Source: Neoactinobaculum massilliense (lineage in GTDB: Bacteria; Actinomycetota; Actinomycetes; Actinomycetales; Actinomycetaceae). Taken from it: 64,000 bases of DNA. Position numbers and translations under genes: made by a program. The notes beneath the pieces were generated by a model, which saw only the letters and a program-made list of their open reading frames with translations, had not been told where the DNA came from and did not search any database. The stretch lies in the NCBI RefSeq assembly GCF_900604955.1, contig NZ_UWPE01000001.1, positions 1,178,001-1,242,000 of the forward strand. The letters run 5' to 3'. Shown one piece after another: positions 22,960-32,893 of this stretch. The number at the start of each line of letters is the position of its first letter. Within the stretch, counting starts at the first letter, position 1.

Positions 22960-23849
22960 CCCTCGCCTTTCTGCGTGTCCCCGGGCCAGGTGGCCTCCAG
23001 CCAGCGGTCCCGAGCGGTGAGATCCTGCCGCGTGACGATATCCGTATATCCGGCCGTTTTCGCCACCGCGCGCAACGCCGCACCCTGACGCTCATCGTGT
23101 TCAACAATGAGCCTACCGCCCGCCACCAGTAGTGCCCGTGCCGCTCGCACCAGCGCGGCGGGAAATTCCATCCCACCCGCACTACCGCCCCAGAGTGCCA
23201 GCGCGGGATCATGCGTGGCTTCCGGCGCGATTGCGCTGCCGGGAGGAACGTAGGGCGGATTGGATACGACGACGTCGTAGCGCCCCAGCTTCGTTGCCAG
23301 TGCGGGGTCTAGTGCGTCACCCTCCACAAAATGTACCGGGGTGCCGTAGGCGGCGTTATTGCGCTGGGCCAGCTGCAACGCGGGGGCCGAAATGTCCACA
23401 CCCGTCACACTGGCGGGTGGCACCTCGGTGGCGATGGCAAGTGCAATGGCGCCCGAGCCGGTCCCCAGGTCCAGCGCCGTGGGGTGCGGATGGGCTCCGC
23501 TAACGCGTTCGCGTACGGCCGCGATGGCAGCGCCGGCCACCATCTCCGTTTCCGGGCGCACCACAAGCGCGGCGGGGGTGGACGCGAGCGTGAGATAGCG
23601 GAAGTACATGCGGCCGGTGAGGTGCTGGAGCGGGATGCGCTGAGCACGGCGACCGATCAGCGACAGGAAACGCCGGGCTGCCTCCCCCGGGCGGGCAGTC
23701 GGATTCGGGCGCTCACCGGCTACAAATTCGGCCAGCGCGCGGGCGTCCACGGTGGGCGAGGGCACCCCGGCCTCAGAGAGAATATAGGAGCCCTCGCGAA
23801 TGAGCGTGGCCCAGGTGGGTGATTGACCGCCGCGCGGACCGTCGACCAT
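22953..23849 (-). CDS. prmC: Release factor glutamine methyltransferase PrmC (HemK)
   Basis: Methylates the Gln of the GGQ motif in release factors. There is an N-terminal helical domain, then the SAM-binding motif ALDLGTGSGAIALAIA near residue 128 and the N5-Gln methyltransferase signature VVSNPPYVPPG near 190. It sits directly after its substrate gene prfA with a 1-base TAATG overlap. Confidence 0.96.
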   Translation of the reverse strand: MVDGPRGGQSPTWATLIREGSYILSEAGVPSPTVDARALAEFVAGERPNPTARPGEAARRFLSLIGRRAQRIPLQHLTGRMYFRYLTLASTPAALVVRPETEMVAGAAIAAVRERVSGAHPHPTALDLGTGSGAIALAIATEVPPASVTGVDISAPALQLAQRNNAAYGTPVHFVEGDALDPALATKLGRYDVVVSNPPYVPPGSAIAPEATHDPALALWGGSAGGMEFPAALVRAARALLVAGGRLIVEHDERQGAALRAVAKTAGYTDIVTRQDLTARDRWLEATWPGDTQKGEGC

Positions 23850-24976
23850 TACTGCTTATCCGCGTTGGCGGCCTGCTGGGCCTCTTCAAGCCGGGCGCGC
23901 TCATCAATCTGGCGCGCGGAGTCAATGACCGCATCCAGATCGCCGTCCATCACCTGGTCCAGGTTGTGCGCCTTGTACCCGGTACGGTGATCCGCGATGC
24001 GATTCTCCGGGAAATTGTAGGTGCGAATACGCTCGGAGCGATCCATGGTGCGAACCTGCGAATGCCGCATGGCCGCATTCTTCTCCGCCTGCTCATCCAA
24101 TTGGCGCTGGCGGAGCCGGGCACGCAGCACGCGCATGGCAGATTCGCGGTTCTGAATCTGGGATTTTTCGTCCTGCATGGACACCACAATTCCGGTGGGA
24201 ATGTGCGTGATACGTACGGCCGAATCGGTGGTGTTCACGGACTGCCCACCCGGGCCGGAGGAGCGATACACGTCAATACGAATGTCATTTGGGGCGATCT
24301 CTACTTCGCCCGGATCATCCACTTCAGCGAACACCAGCACGCCGGCGGTGGACGTTTGGATGCGCCCCTGAGATTCGGTCACGGGTACACGCTGAACGCG
24401 GTGCACACCGCCCTCATATTTGAGATGCGCCCACACGCCCTCGGACGGATCCTCAAGCGTGCCCTTGGAGCGAATGGCGAACTGGCCGTCCTTTACGCCG
24501 CCCAGCTCGGTCTGGTTGAGGGAGAGCACCTCCCACGTCCATCCCATCTTCTCCGCATAACGCTGGTACATGCGGGCCAGATCACCGGCAAACAGGGCGG
24601 ATTCTTCACCACCGGCACCACCCTTAATTTCCATGATGACATCACGATCATCGTCATCATCCCGAGGCAGTAGCGCGTCCGTCAGCTGCTCAGAGAGTTC
24701 ATCGGTTTTGGCTCGCAGTGCGGGCACCTCGTCGCGAAACAGTTCGGCATCCTCGCCGCCGCCCGCCACAATCTCCTGGACCTCCGCCAGATCCTTCGCC
24801 GCCTTCGCGTAGGCACGGTAAATCTTGACCACGCGCCCCAGCTTGGAATACCGCCGGCCGAGCGAGCGGAGCTTATCGGGGTGCGCCAGCACCTCAGGGG
24901 ATGCCATCTGCTTCTCGATGTCCAGATACTCCCGCTCCATTTGCTGGGCGATATCGACGCGATTGTCCTCAGCCAC
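23849..24976 (-). CDS. prfA: Peptide chain release factor 1
   Basis: Recognises UAA and UAG stop codons. The catalytic GGQ loop is [25 protein letters not shown] near residue 240 (motif only: [12 protein letters not shown]). The tripeptide anticodon region [17 protein letters not shown] precedes it. Length 375 is slightly longer than the usual 355-360. First gene of the prfA-prmC-tsaC run. Confidence 0.97.
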   Translation of the reverse strand: MAEDNRVDIAQQMEREYLDIEKQMASPEVLAHPDKLRSLGRRYSKLGRVVKIYRAYAKAAKDLAEVQEIVAGGGEDAELFRDEVPALRAKTDELSEQLTDALLPRDDDDDRDVIMEIKGGAGGEESALFAGDLARMYQRYAEKMGWTWEVLSLNQTELGGVKDGQFAIRSKGTLEDPSEGVWAHLKYEGGVHRVQRVPVTESQGRIQTSTAGVLVFAEVDDPGEVEIAPNDIRIDVYRSSGPGGQSVNTTDSAVRITHIPTGIVVSMQDEKSQIQNRESAMRVLRARLRQRQLDEQAEKNAAMRHSQVRTMDRSERIRTYNFPENRIADHRTGYKAHNLDQVMDGDLDAVIDSARQIDERARLEEAQQAANADKQ

Positions 24977-25080
24977 GCTTCACCTTTCTGTTGCAGCGAT
25001 TCTTCGCCATTCTAGCCGGCGTTCCACTTAATCTGCCGAGTTGCGATGGTCCTGGCACACAGCAGCAAATGCCCGGGACG

Positions 25081-25111
25081 AAAAAGGAGCGCCGGACAAT
25101 GCCGACGCTCC
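25081..25111 (-). terminator. Rho-independent terminator of rpmE
   Basis: On the minus strand GGAGCG pairs with CGCTCC, with an inner CGG/CCG helix, followed by TTTTT. It lies 14 nt past the rpmE stop. The stem plus U-tract is canonical. Confidence 0.85.
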
Positions 25112-25124
25112 CCACCAAATTCCG

Positions 25125-25337
25125 CTACTTCTTGCGCTTGCCGTAGCGAGCCTCGAAGCGAGCCACACGGCCGCCCGTATCGAGGATCTTCTGCTTGCCC
25201 GTGTAGAACGGATGGCAGGCGTTGCACACGTCCAGGCGCATGGAGTCACCGGGATAGGTGGAACGCGTATCGAATTCGTTGCCGCACGTGCAGGTCACAT
25301 GCACGGTGTGGTAATCGGGATGGATTCCCTGCTTCAT
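25125..25337 (-). CDS. rpmE: 50S ribosomal protein bL31, zinc-binding form
   Basis: 70 residues starting [22 protein letters not shown]. The zinc ligands are present (CTCG pair and [12 protein letters not shown]), so this is the C+ form rather than the zinc-independent paralog induced by zinc starvation. It ends ARYGKRKK. It lies between rho and prfA, the conserved order. Confidence 0.97.
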   Translation of the reverse strand: MKQGIHPDYHTVHVTCTCGNEFDTRSTYPGDSMRLDVCNACHPFYTGKQKILDTGGRVARFEARYGKRKK

Positions 25338-25437
25338 TATTTTCTCCTTGGATCGTTAGCCGCTCCGGGTCCGCTGGGCGGTGAACCGGAAGCCGATAGG
25401 ACGTTGCTAAAAGCAACTGGCAAACTATAGCGCCGTA

Positions 25438-25466
25438 GCCGGTGAGCCCGCAAGGAGCCCACCGGC
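25438..25466 (-). terminator. Hairpin downstream of rho
   Basis: GCCGGTG and CACCGGC form a perfect 7-bp stem with a 15-nt loop, beginning 10 nt after the rho stop. There is no U-tract, so confidence is limited. Confidence 0.4.
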
Positions 25467-25475
25467 GGGCGGGCA

Positions 25476-27416
25476 CTACTTTGAGGACGTGCGTGCCTGA
25501 TTCTGCAGACTCCGCATGATGGACACGAGGAATTCACCGTTATTCTCCGTGGCCTTGAGGCGTTTGAGGAAGAAATCGCTGGCGTCCTCGGTGGACAGCG
25601 AGCCGAGACCGCGCCGCAGCTGCCAAATAACCTTGAGTTCCTCAGCCGAGTAGAGCAGCTCCTCGCGGCGAGTACCGGAGGCATTAACGTCAATGGCCGG
25701 GAAGATACGGCGGTCCGCCAGCTGGCGGGAGAGGCGCAGTTCCATATTGCCGGTACCCTTGAACTCCTCGAAGATCACCTCATCCATCTTGGAGCCGGTT
25801 TCCACCAGCGCCGTGGCGATGATGGTGAGCGAGCCGCCATTCTCAATGTTGCGGGCGGCGCCGAAGAAGCGCTTGGGCGGGTAGAGCGCACCGGCGTCCA
25901 CACCGCCGGAAAGAATGCGCCCCGAGGCGGGCTGGGCCAGGTTGTAGGCGCGGGAGAGACGGGTGAGCGAATCGAGCAGCACCACCACGTCCTGGCCGAG
26001 TTCCACCAGGCGCTTTGCACGCGCAATGGCCAGCTCCGCCACCTGGGCGTGATCGGAGGCCGGGCGGTCGAAGGTGGAGGCAATGACCTCGCCCTTAACC
26101 ACGCGGCGCATATCCGTGACTTCCTCGGGCCGCTCATCCACCAGCACCACCATGAGGTGAACGTCCGGATTATTGGCGGCCACGGAGTTCGCGATCTGCT
26201 GGAGCACCATCGTTTTGCCGGCCTTCGGGGGCGCCACGATGAGGCCGCGCTGCCCCTTGCCGATCGGTGCCACCAGATCAATGGCGCGCGCCGTCACGGC
26301 CTTGGAGGTGGTCTCCATACGCAGAAGCTCGTTCGGGTAGAGCGGCGTGAGGCGCGTGAACTCCGGGCGCTTGGCGGACTGCTCGGGGGTGAGCGAATTA
26401 ATGGCACTCACGCGCACCAGCTGGTTGAACGGCTTGCGGGCGGCGGGCTTGCGGCGCCCGCGTCCACGGCCGCGGCCATGCTGGTTGTTAGGCTGCGCGT
26501 TTCCCTCCTCCTTGGGACGCACCACACCGGTCACGGCGTCGCCACGGCGCAGCCCGTACTCCTTCATGATCTGCGGGGAAATCTGCGCATCGTTCGGGCC
26601 GGGCAGGTAGCCGCCCGCACGCAGGTAGGCCTGCTTGCCCGCAATATCCACGATGCCGGCCACGGGGAGGAGCGCCTCCTCACCACGGTGATCATTGCGC
26701 GCATCGTTGTTAGTGCGGTCCTGGTTGTTGCGCGCATCCCGGTTGCGGCCGTCCTGACCGTTTTGCTGCCGGGAACCGTGGTCCTCACGGCGAGCATCCT
26801 GGTTACGGTTGCCGCGCGAGCGATTCTCTTCGCGCGCGTTTTCGCTGCCGGATTCGGTTTCATGGTGATTCCGACGCCGCCGACGACGCGTACGACGAGA
26901 GGTCTCTTCACCCTCGCCCTCCGCATTATCACTGCCGGCGTGGCGCTCAGCCGCGTCACCGATGGCTTCCAACGCCGCCTGACGCTCCTCATCGGACATG
27001 CTGGCCTGGCGCGTACCACCTCGCCGCGAGCCCTCCTTAGGCTGGGGCAGCTCAATGACGGCGTGATTTTCTTCTTCTGTCACCTCTTGAGCGCGCGGAC
27101 GACGCTGCCGCACGCGACGCTGGGGCGCCGATTCGTTCTCGGTGTGGGAAGCAGCCGATGCCGTATTTTCCTCCGCCGCACCGGCAGCTTTGTCCGCCGG
27201 TGTAGACGTCTGATTACCAGCAGAGGCGGCCTCCACCGCCTGCTTGGCGGCCTTTGAGGGCCGACCACGCCGGGCCGGCACCACCTTCCGGATCTCCTCT
27301 AGTAATTCGGCCTTGCGAGCCTTGGGATCCACATCAAGATTGAGTTCCTTCGCAAGTTCGCGAAGTTCAGCGACGCGCATTGCAGAAATGGCGCCAAAGT
27401 TCGGGGTATCTGCCAC
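25476..27416 (-). CDS. rho: Transcription termination factor Rho
   Basis: RNA-dependent hexameric ATPase. There is an N-terminal Rho_N helical domain ([23 protein letters not shown], seen from about residue 13). A long disordered insert rich in Arg, Asn, Asp and Glu spans about residues 60-250. An RNA-binding OB domain follows ([21 protein letters not shown]). The ATPase has Walker [15 protein letters not shown] near 394 and Walker [17 protein letters not shown] near 477. The GTG at 27416 is chosen because GGAAGGA lies just upstream; the in-frame start at 27584 adds 56 residues with no family likeness. The insert is characteristic of actinobacterial Rho. Confidence 0.96.
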   Translation of the reverse strand: MADTPNFGAISAMRVAELRELAKELNLDVDPKARKAELLEEIRKVVPARRGRPSKAAKQAVEAASAGNQTSTPADKAAGAAEENTASAASHTENESAPQRRVRQRRPRAQEVTEEENHAVIELPQPKEGSRRGGTRQASMSDEERQAALEAIGDAAERHAGSDNAEGEGEETSRRTRRRRRRNHHETESGSENAREENRSRGNRNQDARREDHGSRQQNGQDGRNRDARNNQDRTNNDARNDHRGEEALLPVAGIVDIAGKQAYLRAGGYLPGPNDAQISPQIMKEYGLRRGDAVTGVVRPKEEGNAQPNNQHGRGRGRGRRKPAARKPFNQLVRVSAINSLTPEQSAKRPEFTRLTPLYPNELLRMETTSKAVTARAIDLVAPIGKGQRGLIVAPPKAGKTMVLQQIANSVAANNPDVHLMVVLVDERPEEVTDMRRVVKGEVIASTFDRPASDHAQVAELAIARAKRLVELGQDVVVLLDSLTRLSRAYNLAQPASGRILSGGVDAGALYPPKRFFGAARNIENGGSLTIIATALVETGSKMDEVIFEEFKGTGNMELRLSRQLADRRIFPAIDVNASGTRREELLYSAEELKVIWQLRRGLGSLSTEDASDFFLKRLKATENNGEFLVSIMRSLQNQARTSSK

Positions 27417-27664
27417 GAGGTTCCTTCCTCGGATATGACGCGGACGTACGCGCCTACTGGAAATAAAATGCCCATCCCACGGGGCACATGCCCACGTTCT
27501 CACAGGGAGGCTACGGATTGGGGACCGGCCTACTACCGGTACAACCTCGAATCCTCCCCGTAGCTTACTACACCGCGGCGCCACTTACCCGTTCTGTTTA
27601 GTTGCGCATATCCAACGGCGAACAAATATGGCGGCGTTAACCGGCTCTATGCACTTGATCGTGC
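27417..27664 (-). promoter_or_regulatory. Long untranslated leader and promoter region of rho
   Basis: The gap between argS and rho is 335 bp and holds no gene. The part below the argS hairpin (27417-27664) must contain the rho promoter; several AT-rich minus-strand candidates exist (for example TAGTAA near 27560) but none is convincing. Rho genes are often autoregulated through a leader, so a long leader would be expected. That role is inferred. Confidence 0.35.
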
Positions 27665-27698
27665 AGTGGGGCGGCGGACAACCGTCCGCCGCCCCACT
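27665..27698 (-). terminator. Hairpin downstream of argS
   Basis: A perfect 15-bp stem (AGTGGGGCGGCGGAC with its complement) has a 4-nt loop, 53 nt past the argS stop. It is the strongest hairpin in this gap. No U-tract is present. Confidence 0.6.
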
Positions 27699-27751
27699 CT
27701 TCCAGTCCGGCTAAAAACCGAGTACCACGAGCCTCACATACGAAAGACTCG

Positions 27752-29425
27752 CTACATGTGTTCGGGCGCCGAGACTCCCAGCAATCCCAGGCCGTTCGCG
27801 AACACCTGGCGAGCGGCGTCGTTCACCCAGAGACGCGTGCGATGCAGATCCGAAACCGGCTCATCCGCACGTGGCGTCACGCGCGCCTTGCCGTACCAGC
27901 CGTGATAGGCAGCGGCGAGCTCCTCCAGGTACCGGGCCACCCGGTGGGGCGCACGGAGTTCCGCGGCCTCGTTCACCACCCGCGGGAAGCGCGCCAGCTC
28001 GCTGAGCAGCGCAGCATCGGCCTCCTCCAGCAGCGCCGGCTCGAAGGCGTCCTCCCGGCGCACGCCATGCTCGGTGGCATTACGGTCAACCGCGACAGTA
28101 CGTGCGTGCGCGTACTGCACGTAGTAGACAGGGTTGTCATTCGTGTGGGAAGCAATCAAATCCAGGTCCAGATCCAGCGCGGAATCCACCGACGCACGCA
28201 CCAGGGAGTAGCGCGCCGCATCCACGCCCACAGCATCCACCAGGTCCTCAAGCGTCACCACGGTACCCGCGCGCTTCGACATGCGCACCGGAGTGCCATT
28301 GCGCATGAGATTCACCAGCTGGCCGATGAGGATTTCCATGCCCTCACCGCGGCCCGTCTTGTCGCCAAAGGCAGCGGCCATCGCATACATACGGCCGATG
28401 TACCCATGATGATCCGCACCCAGCATGTAGATTGCCTTATCCGCGCGCCTCCGCTTGTCACGGAAGTAGGCGATATCCGCGGCGAAGTAGGCGTAATTGC
28501 CATCCTTCTTAATAATGACGCGGTCCTTATCATCCCCAAAGGCGGTGGTACGGACCCAGGTGGCGCCGTCGGCCTCGAAGATCACCCCGCGCTCCCGCAG
28601 GGCAGCAATGGCCTCATCTACCGCGCCCGAATCGTAGAGGGACTGCTCATGGAAGAACACATCGAAATCCGAGCCAAATTCGTGAAGAGAGCGCTGGATC
28701 TCGGCGAACATTAGCTTGACGCCGCGAGCACGAAATACCTCGCGCCCCTCCTCGCGGGGCAGTGTGCGCGGATCCGGGCGGCCGGCGGCTACCTCGTCCG
28801 CGATCACCTGATTGGCGATGTCCTCGATGTAGCTCCCGCCGTAGCCGTCCTCCGGCAGTTCCTCACCCAGCGCGCGGGCCTGTAGCGAGGCCGAAAAACG
28901 ATCAATCTGCGTGCCGTGATCATTGAAGTAGTACTCGCGAATCACCGTGGAGCCCGTGGCCGCGAGGATACGAGCCAGGGAATCGCCGACGGCCGCCCAG
29001 CGCGCCCCGCCAATGTGGATGGGGCCGGTGGGATTTGCAGAAACATACTCCAGATCGAGCGTCACGCCGCTACCGGAGTCCGAGCGCCCATAATTCACGC
29101 CCGCACCCACGATGGTCTTTGCCAGCTCCCCCGCCGCACCGGCAGACAGCCGAATGTTGATGAAGCCGGGGCCGGCCACCTCCACGGAGTCAATGCCCGC
29201 GTTCTTCTCAATTTCCGGGGCCAGCAGGGCGGCCAGCTGTCGGGGCGCCATGCCCGCACGCTTCGCCAGCTGCATCGCCGCGTTCGTCGACCAGTCGCCA
29301 TGCTCCCTGCTGCGAGGCCGTTCCACACGTACGGCGGGGAGGTCGCCAGAAATTGTGATGGTGCCGGCCGCCACCAGGCGCTCCAGCACACTCGCGATTA
29401 GTGCACTCAAATCTTCGGGAGTCAT
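27752..29425 (-). CDS. argS: Arginyl-tRNA synthetase
   Basis: Class I synthetase. The N-terminal Add-1 domain ([19 protein letters not shown]) precedes the HIGH motif in the form [18 protein letters not shown] near residue 133. The KMSKS-like motif is [16 protein letters not shown] near 378, and the C-terminal DALR anticodon domain ([21 protein letters not shown]) ends at HM. The start at 29425 (MTPEDLS) is the family-like one; an in-frame start at 29542 would add 39 arginine-rich residues. A tRNA-Arg gene lies divergently 227 bp away. Confidence 0.97.
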   Translation of the reverse strand: MTPEDLSALIASVLERLVAAGTITISGDLPAVRVERPRSREHGDWSTNAAMQLAKRAGMAPRQLAALLAPEIEKNAGIDSVEVAGPGFINIRLSAGAAGELAKTIVGAGVNYGRSDSGSGVTLDLEYVSANPTGPIHIGGARWAAVGDSLARILAATGSTVIREYYFNDHGTQIDRFSASLQARALGEELPEDGYGGSYIEDIANQVIADEVAAGRPDPRTLPREEGREVFRARGVKLMFAEIQRSLHEFGSDFDVFFHEQSLYDSGAVDEAIAALRERGVIFEADGATWVRTTAFGDDKDRVIIKKDGNYAYFAADIAYFRDKRRRADKAIYMLGADHHGYIGRMYAMAAAFGDKTGRGEGMEILIGQLVNLMRNGTPVRMSKRAGTVVTLEDLVDAVGVDAARYSLVRASVDSALDLDLDLIASHTNDNPVYYVQYAHARTVAVDRNATEHGVRREDAFEPALLEEADAALLSELARFPRVVNEAAELRAPHRVARYLEELAAAYHGWYGKARVTPRADEPVSDLHRTRLWVNDAARQVFANGLGLLGVSAPEHM

Positions 29426-29651
29426 GGGAACGAGCATACCGGGAACTTGGTGGCGCCTAGCGCGGGTGCGGCCGAAAACTCGCTTGTATCCCGCCACACC
29501 GGTGGGTGGGCACTCACTTGCCGCTGCGCGACGACGCCGCACGGTACGTACGCGGTCCGGTACCTGCCCACACCGGCGTCGTACTCATCTCATAACCGCG
29601 GTGTCCGCCACACCGGCGTCGCCTCAAATTCGGTGTAAAGTAGATACGTGC

Positions 29652-29724
29652 GCCCCGATAGCTCAGGGGATAGAGCGTTCGCCTCCGGAGCGAAAGGCCG
29701 CAGGTTCGAATCCTGTTCGGGGCA
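29652..29724 (+). tRNA. tRNA-Arg (anticodon CCG)
   Basis: Full cloverleaf: acceptor GCCCCGA with TCGGGGC, D stem GCTC/GAGC, anticodon stem TTCGC/GCGAA with loop CTCCGGA giving anticodon CCG, and T arm GCAGG-TTCGAAT-CCTGT. Discriminator A; the 3' CCA is not encoded. TAAAGT at 29636-29641 could be its -10 box. It reads CGG codons. Confidence 0.97.
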
Positions 29725-29729
29725 CAAAG

Positions 29730-29761
29730 AAATCCCGGGACCATTCGGCCCCGGGATTTTT
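29730..29761. terminator. Terminator after tRNA-Arg, shared with xfp
   Basis: AAATCCCGGG pairs with CCCGGGATTT and is followed on + by TTTTT. The hairpin ends the tRNA transcript. Read on the minus strand, the same hairpin (with A/T flanks) stands 11 nt past the xfp stop, so it probably works in both directions. Confidence 0.85.
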
Positions 29762-29771
29762 GTATCCGCGC

Positions 29772-32249
29772 TTACTTGGCGGCCTTCTCGGCCTCTAGCT
29801 CAGCGTTGGACTTGAACTCCCAGTTACGCACCTCAGGCATATCCTGCAGGTAGGTAACCTTGTATTCCTCGTGCTTGGCCAGCTGCTTCTGGCACCAGCG
29901 CTTGAGGTCAGCGGCCCCGCGGATAGTGCGCTTGCAGTTGTTGATGGCATCAATCACCAGGTGGAAGCGATCCACGCGGTTGCGGACCACCATGTCGAAC
30001 GGCGTGGTGGTGGTGCCTTCCTCGATATACCCGCGGGCGTGGAAACGATCCGCATCCGGACGACCATGCAGCAGCTGGTGCACCGTGCCCGGGTAGCCGT
30101 GGAAGGTAAATACGCAATCCACGTGATCCGTGAAGGCCTCGCGGAACTCACCCTGAGAGAGCCCCGTCGGGTGATCCTTGTGGCGGAGCAGCACCTGCGG
30201 CCGTACCACGTTGACCACGCGAACGGTCATCTCCGGCAGCTTCTCGCGGATGATCTGGGCGGCTGCCACGGCCTCGGCCGTCACAATGTCGCCTGCGCAT
30301 CCGAAGATCATGTCCGGATCCTTCTCAGAGCCGGGCACCTCATTGCCGGCCCAATCCCAAATGGCGTAGCCGCGGTCGCCTTCCTCGGCGGCCTCCTCCG
30401 GCGTGAGCCACTGGAACTGGAACTGCTTATCCTGAACGATGAGGTTCACCCGATCACGCGAGTTGAACACGTGGGTGGCCGCATCAAGCAGCGAGTTCGC
30501 ATCGACAGGCAGGTAGACGCGCACCACGTCACCACGCAGGTTGAGCACGCTGGAAAGCACGCCCGGGCCCTGGTGGGAGAAGCCGTTGTGATCGTTGCGC
30601 CACGCGGTGGAGGTGAGCAGGAGATTGAGGGACGGCACCGGAACGCGCCAATCCACTCGCGTGCCCTCCTCCAGCCACTTGCCGTGCTGGATGGTCTGGG
30701 AGAGGGACACCATGCCGAACGCCTCATAGGAGGCGAACAGGCCGTGGCGGCCCGTCAGCGTGTAGCCCTCAAGCCAGCCGTGCGTGTTGTGCTCGGAAAG
30801 CACCTCCATAACGCGGCCGGAGCGGCCCAGCTTGACATCCTCGTCCGTGATGTTCTCCATGAAGGCGCGGTCCGATACATCGAACACGGCACCGAGACGG
30901 TTGGAGTTTGTCTCATCAGGGCAGAACAGACGGAACGCGGTGGGGTTGCGGCGGTAGAGCTCGGCCATGAATTCGCCCAGGTAGCGGGTGGATTCCTTCT
31001 GGTTCTTGAGCTTGCCGCGCTCCTCCTGCGGGAAGTTGAACGCCAGCGATTCGCGCCAATCCGGCATATCCAACGGGGTGTACTTGCCGCCGCCATTGGC
31101 CACCGGGTTCGCGGAAAGGCGCTTGTCACCCTCAGGATTGTTAGCCAGCACGATGTCGCGCGGGTAGCCGTTCTCATCGAACAGCTCCTCCGGGTGGTAG
31201 CTTTCCATCCACTCCTGGAGCTGCTTGAGGTGATCCGCATTCTCCTTGACGCCAGCCAGCGGCACCTGGTGAGCACGCCAGGTGCCCTCCACCTGCACGC
31301 CGTCCACCTTGCTCGGGCCCGTCCAGCCCTTCGGGGTACGCAGGATGATCATGGGCCAGCGCGGGGACTTGCCGTCCAGGTAGCTGTTCTTCTCACCCTT
31401 CATCACGCCATCAGCGTCCAGCTCACGCGCATCGGCCTGGATCTGCTTGATCTTGGCGTAGGCGGTGGCGAGCGCCTCGTCGAAGCGACGATGCATGCCC
31501 GGAATATCAGATCCAGACACCTCGATCACTTCGTACCCGTGGCCTTCGTAAAGCTTGCGCAGCTCTGCCGGATCCTTGCGCGCCTGGACGGTCGGCGAAG
31601 AAATCTTCGCGCCGTTGAGGTGCAGGATCGGAAGCACAGCGCCGTCGTGCGAGGGGCTCAGGTAGGAGATACCCTTCCAGGAACCCTCGAGGGGTGCGGT
31701 TTCCGCCTCGCCGTCGCCTACCACCGCAACGGTGATGAGGTCCGGGTTATCGAATACGGAACCGAAGGCGTGCACCAGCGCGTAGCCGAGCTCGCCGCCC
31801 TCGTTGATGGAGCCCGGAGTGGTCACGGCCACGTGGGAGGGGATACCGCCCGGCTGGGAGAACTGGCGGAACAGGCGCAGCAGGCCCGGTTCATCACGCG
31901 TGATCTTCGGGAAGGCCTCCGTGTAAGAGCCTTCCAGGTAGGTGGCGCCCACGATGGCCGGCCCGCCATGGCCCGGACCCGTAATGTAGATCATGTTCTG
32001 CCCGGTCAGTCGGATCAGACGAGAAACATGCGCATAGATGAACGAAAGCCCCGGGGAGGTGCCCCAGTGCCCCAGCAGACGAGGCTTAATGTCATCCGGA
32101 GTGAGGTCACGCTTAAGTAGCGGGTTGGACTGCAGATAGATCTGGCCGACCGTCAGATAGTTATCGGCACGCCACCACGCATCCATCACCTTGACCTCAT
32201 CATCCGTTGGATGCTTGAGGTGGTCAATCAGTTCAGGAGAGATTCCCAT
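29772..32249 (-). CDS. xfp: Xylulose-5-phosphate/fructose-6-phosphate phosphoketolase
   Basis: Thiamine-diphosphate enzyme that splits xylulose-5-P (and in the bifid type fructose-6-P) with phosphate to acetyl-phosphate plus a triose or tetrose phosphate. Family sequence is clear over 825 residues: WWRADNYLTVGQIYLQSNPLL at the N-terminus, GHWGTSPGLSF, GPGHGGPA, FSQPGGIPSHVA, and the ThDP-binding VVGDGEAETAPLEGSW near residue 178. Whether it accepts fructose-6-P as well cannot be settled by eye. It provides acetyl-phosphate without pyruvate and suits the sugar-fermenting lifestyle suggested by the maltodextrin genes. The neighbouring csoR is a separate unit. Confidence 0.96.
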   Translation of the reverse strand: MGISPELIDHLKHPTDDEVKVMDAWWRADNYLTVGQIYLQSNPLLKRDLTPDDIKPRLLGHWGTSPGLSFIYAHVSRLIRLTGQNMIYITGPGHGGPAIVGATYLEGSYTEAFPKITRDEPGLLRLFRQFSQPGGIPSHVAVTTPGSINEGGELGYALVHAFGSVFDNPDLITVAVVGDGEAETAPLEGSWKGISYLSPSHDGAVLPILHLNGAKISSPTVQARKDPAELRKLYEGHGYEVIEVSGSDIPGMHRRFDEALATAYAKIKQIQADARELDADGVMKGEKNSYLDGKSPRWPMIILRTPKGWTGPSKVDGVQVEGTWRAHQVPLAGVKENADHLKQLQEWMESYHPEELFDENGYPRDIVLANNPEGDKRLSANPVANGGGKYTPLDMPDWRESLAFNFPQEERGKLKNQKESTRYLGEFMAELYRRNPTAFRLFCPDETNSNRLGAVFDVSDRAFMENITDEDVKLGRSGRVMEVLSEHNTHGWLEGYTLTGRHGLFASYEAFGMVSLSQTIQHGKWLEEGTRVDWRVPVPSLNLLLTSTAWRNDHNGFSHQGPGVLSSVLNLRGDVVRVYLPVDANSLLDAATHVFNSRDRVNLIVQDKQFQFQWLTPEEAAEEGDRGYAIWDWAGNEVPGSEKDPDMIFGCAGDIVTAEAVAAAQIIREKLPEMTVRVVNVVRPQVLLRHKDHPTGLSQGEFREAFTDHVDCVFTFHGYPGTVHQLLHGRPDADRFHARGYIEEGTTTTPFDMVVRNRVDRFHLVIDAINNCKRTIRGAADLKRWCQKQLAKHEEYKVTYLQDMPEVRNWEFKSNAELEAEKAAK

Positions 32250-32340
32250 TGAGTGTCCTTATCTGGCGAGCACACCCGCCGTTGCGAAACAGACGCTCTT
32301 ATTCTCCCTGCCCGCCAGACCTCCCGCCAGGTCAAGAGTC

Positions 32341-32363
32341 CCCTATTTCAAGTGAAAACAGGG
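32341..32363. promoter_or_regulatory. Candidate operator upstream of xfp
   Basis: A 12-bp palindrome TTTCA-AG-TGAAA (32346-32357) lies inside a longer imperfect inverted repeat bounded by CCCT and AGGG, about 90-110 nt before the xfp start. The flanking minus-strand CATAAT near 32395 could be a -10 box. No regulator can be named from this. Confidence 0.3.
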
Positions 32364-32473
32364 AATCATCTGATGTCTTCTGGGAAGTGTGCCATTATGC
32401 CCTCAGCGAAAAATGCACGTTTGTTCATGATATGACGACGTCGTTGCGTTCCGCGCATTTTCCGGTCACGAAA

Positions 32474-32812
32474 CTAGCTCTTCACCATGCGACGAACCGC
32501 CTGCATGGCCTCCGCGATCTTGTCCGTACTGCCACCGCCCTGCGCCACGGCATCCGCAACACAGTGGCGTAGATGATCGTCCATCAGCCCCAGAGCCACG
32601 TTCTCCAGCGCGGAGGTAGCGGCCGAAATCTGGGTGAGGATGTCGATGCAATAGGCGCCCTCGTCCACCATGCGGTTGATGCCACGTACCTGCCCCTCAA
32701 TACGCTTGAGGCGGCGCAGGTAGGCGTCCCGATGCTGCTCATAACCATGCATGTGGGCGAGCGAGCCGCATTGTGCATCCTCCGCCGCCGCGTTTTCCCT
32801 CATCTCCGCCAT
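32474..32812 (-). CDS. csoR: CsoR-family metal-sensing repressor (copper-type ligands)
   Basis: All-helical DUF156/CsoR repressor. Core: YLRRLKRIEGQVRGINRMVDEGAYCIDILTQISA, then ENVALGLMDDHLRHCVADAV (both described here for ligands only). The Cys in AYC and the H-x3-C in DHLRHC match the Cu(I) ligands of CsoR, and the conserved basic residues of the first helix are present. The start at 32812 follows GGAGGA with a 4-nt spacer; upstream starts at 32824 and 32893 are less well placed. A matching palindromic operator lies at 32851-32869, pointing to autoregulation. No copper ATPase or chaperone gene is adjacent. Confidence 0.9.
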   Translation of the reverse strand: MAEMRENAAAEDAQCGSLAHMHGYEQHRDAYLRRLKRIEGQVRGINRMVDEGAYCIDILTQISAATSALENVALGLMDDHLRHCVADAVAQGGGSTDKIAEAMQAVRRMVKS

Positions 32813-32850
32813 CGATTCCTCCATCGCTTCTACACCGCCCAGAATACTTA

Positions 32851-32869
32851 TATACCGGGAGGGGGTATA
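32851..32869. promoter_or_regulatory. CsoR operator
   Basis: TATACC-GGGAGGG-GGTATA is an inverted repeat with 6-bp arms around a G-rich centre, the form expected of CsoR operators (TACC/GGTA arms flanking a G/C run). It lies 39 nt upstream of the csoR start and overlaps where a promoter would be. It also falls in the gap to the divergent-facing end of the next gene, so csoR is the only sensible target here. Confidence 0.7.
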
Positions 32870-32893
32870 TTGCTTCGACTCCGTCGCCCTCAC

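Noticed and set aside
26049-27257. A 402-codon frame antisense to rho
   Set aside because: Shadow of the Arg/Asn-rich insert and ATPase of rho; no start signal and no family sequence.
29426-29651. Repeated CCACACCGGCGTCG words upstream of the tRNA gene
   Set aside because: Only two close copies and a third partial one in GC-rich DNA; no clear spacing or partner, so not reported as a repeat element.
29871-32120. A 749-codon open frame antisense to xfp
   Set aside because: Its product has no domain likeness and the opposite strand encodes a full, well-conserved phosphoketolase; long antisense frames are expected at this GC content.
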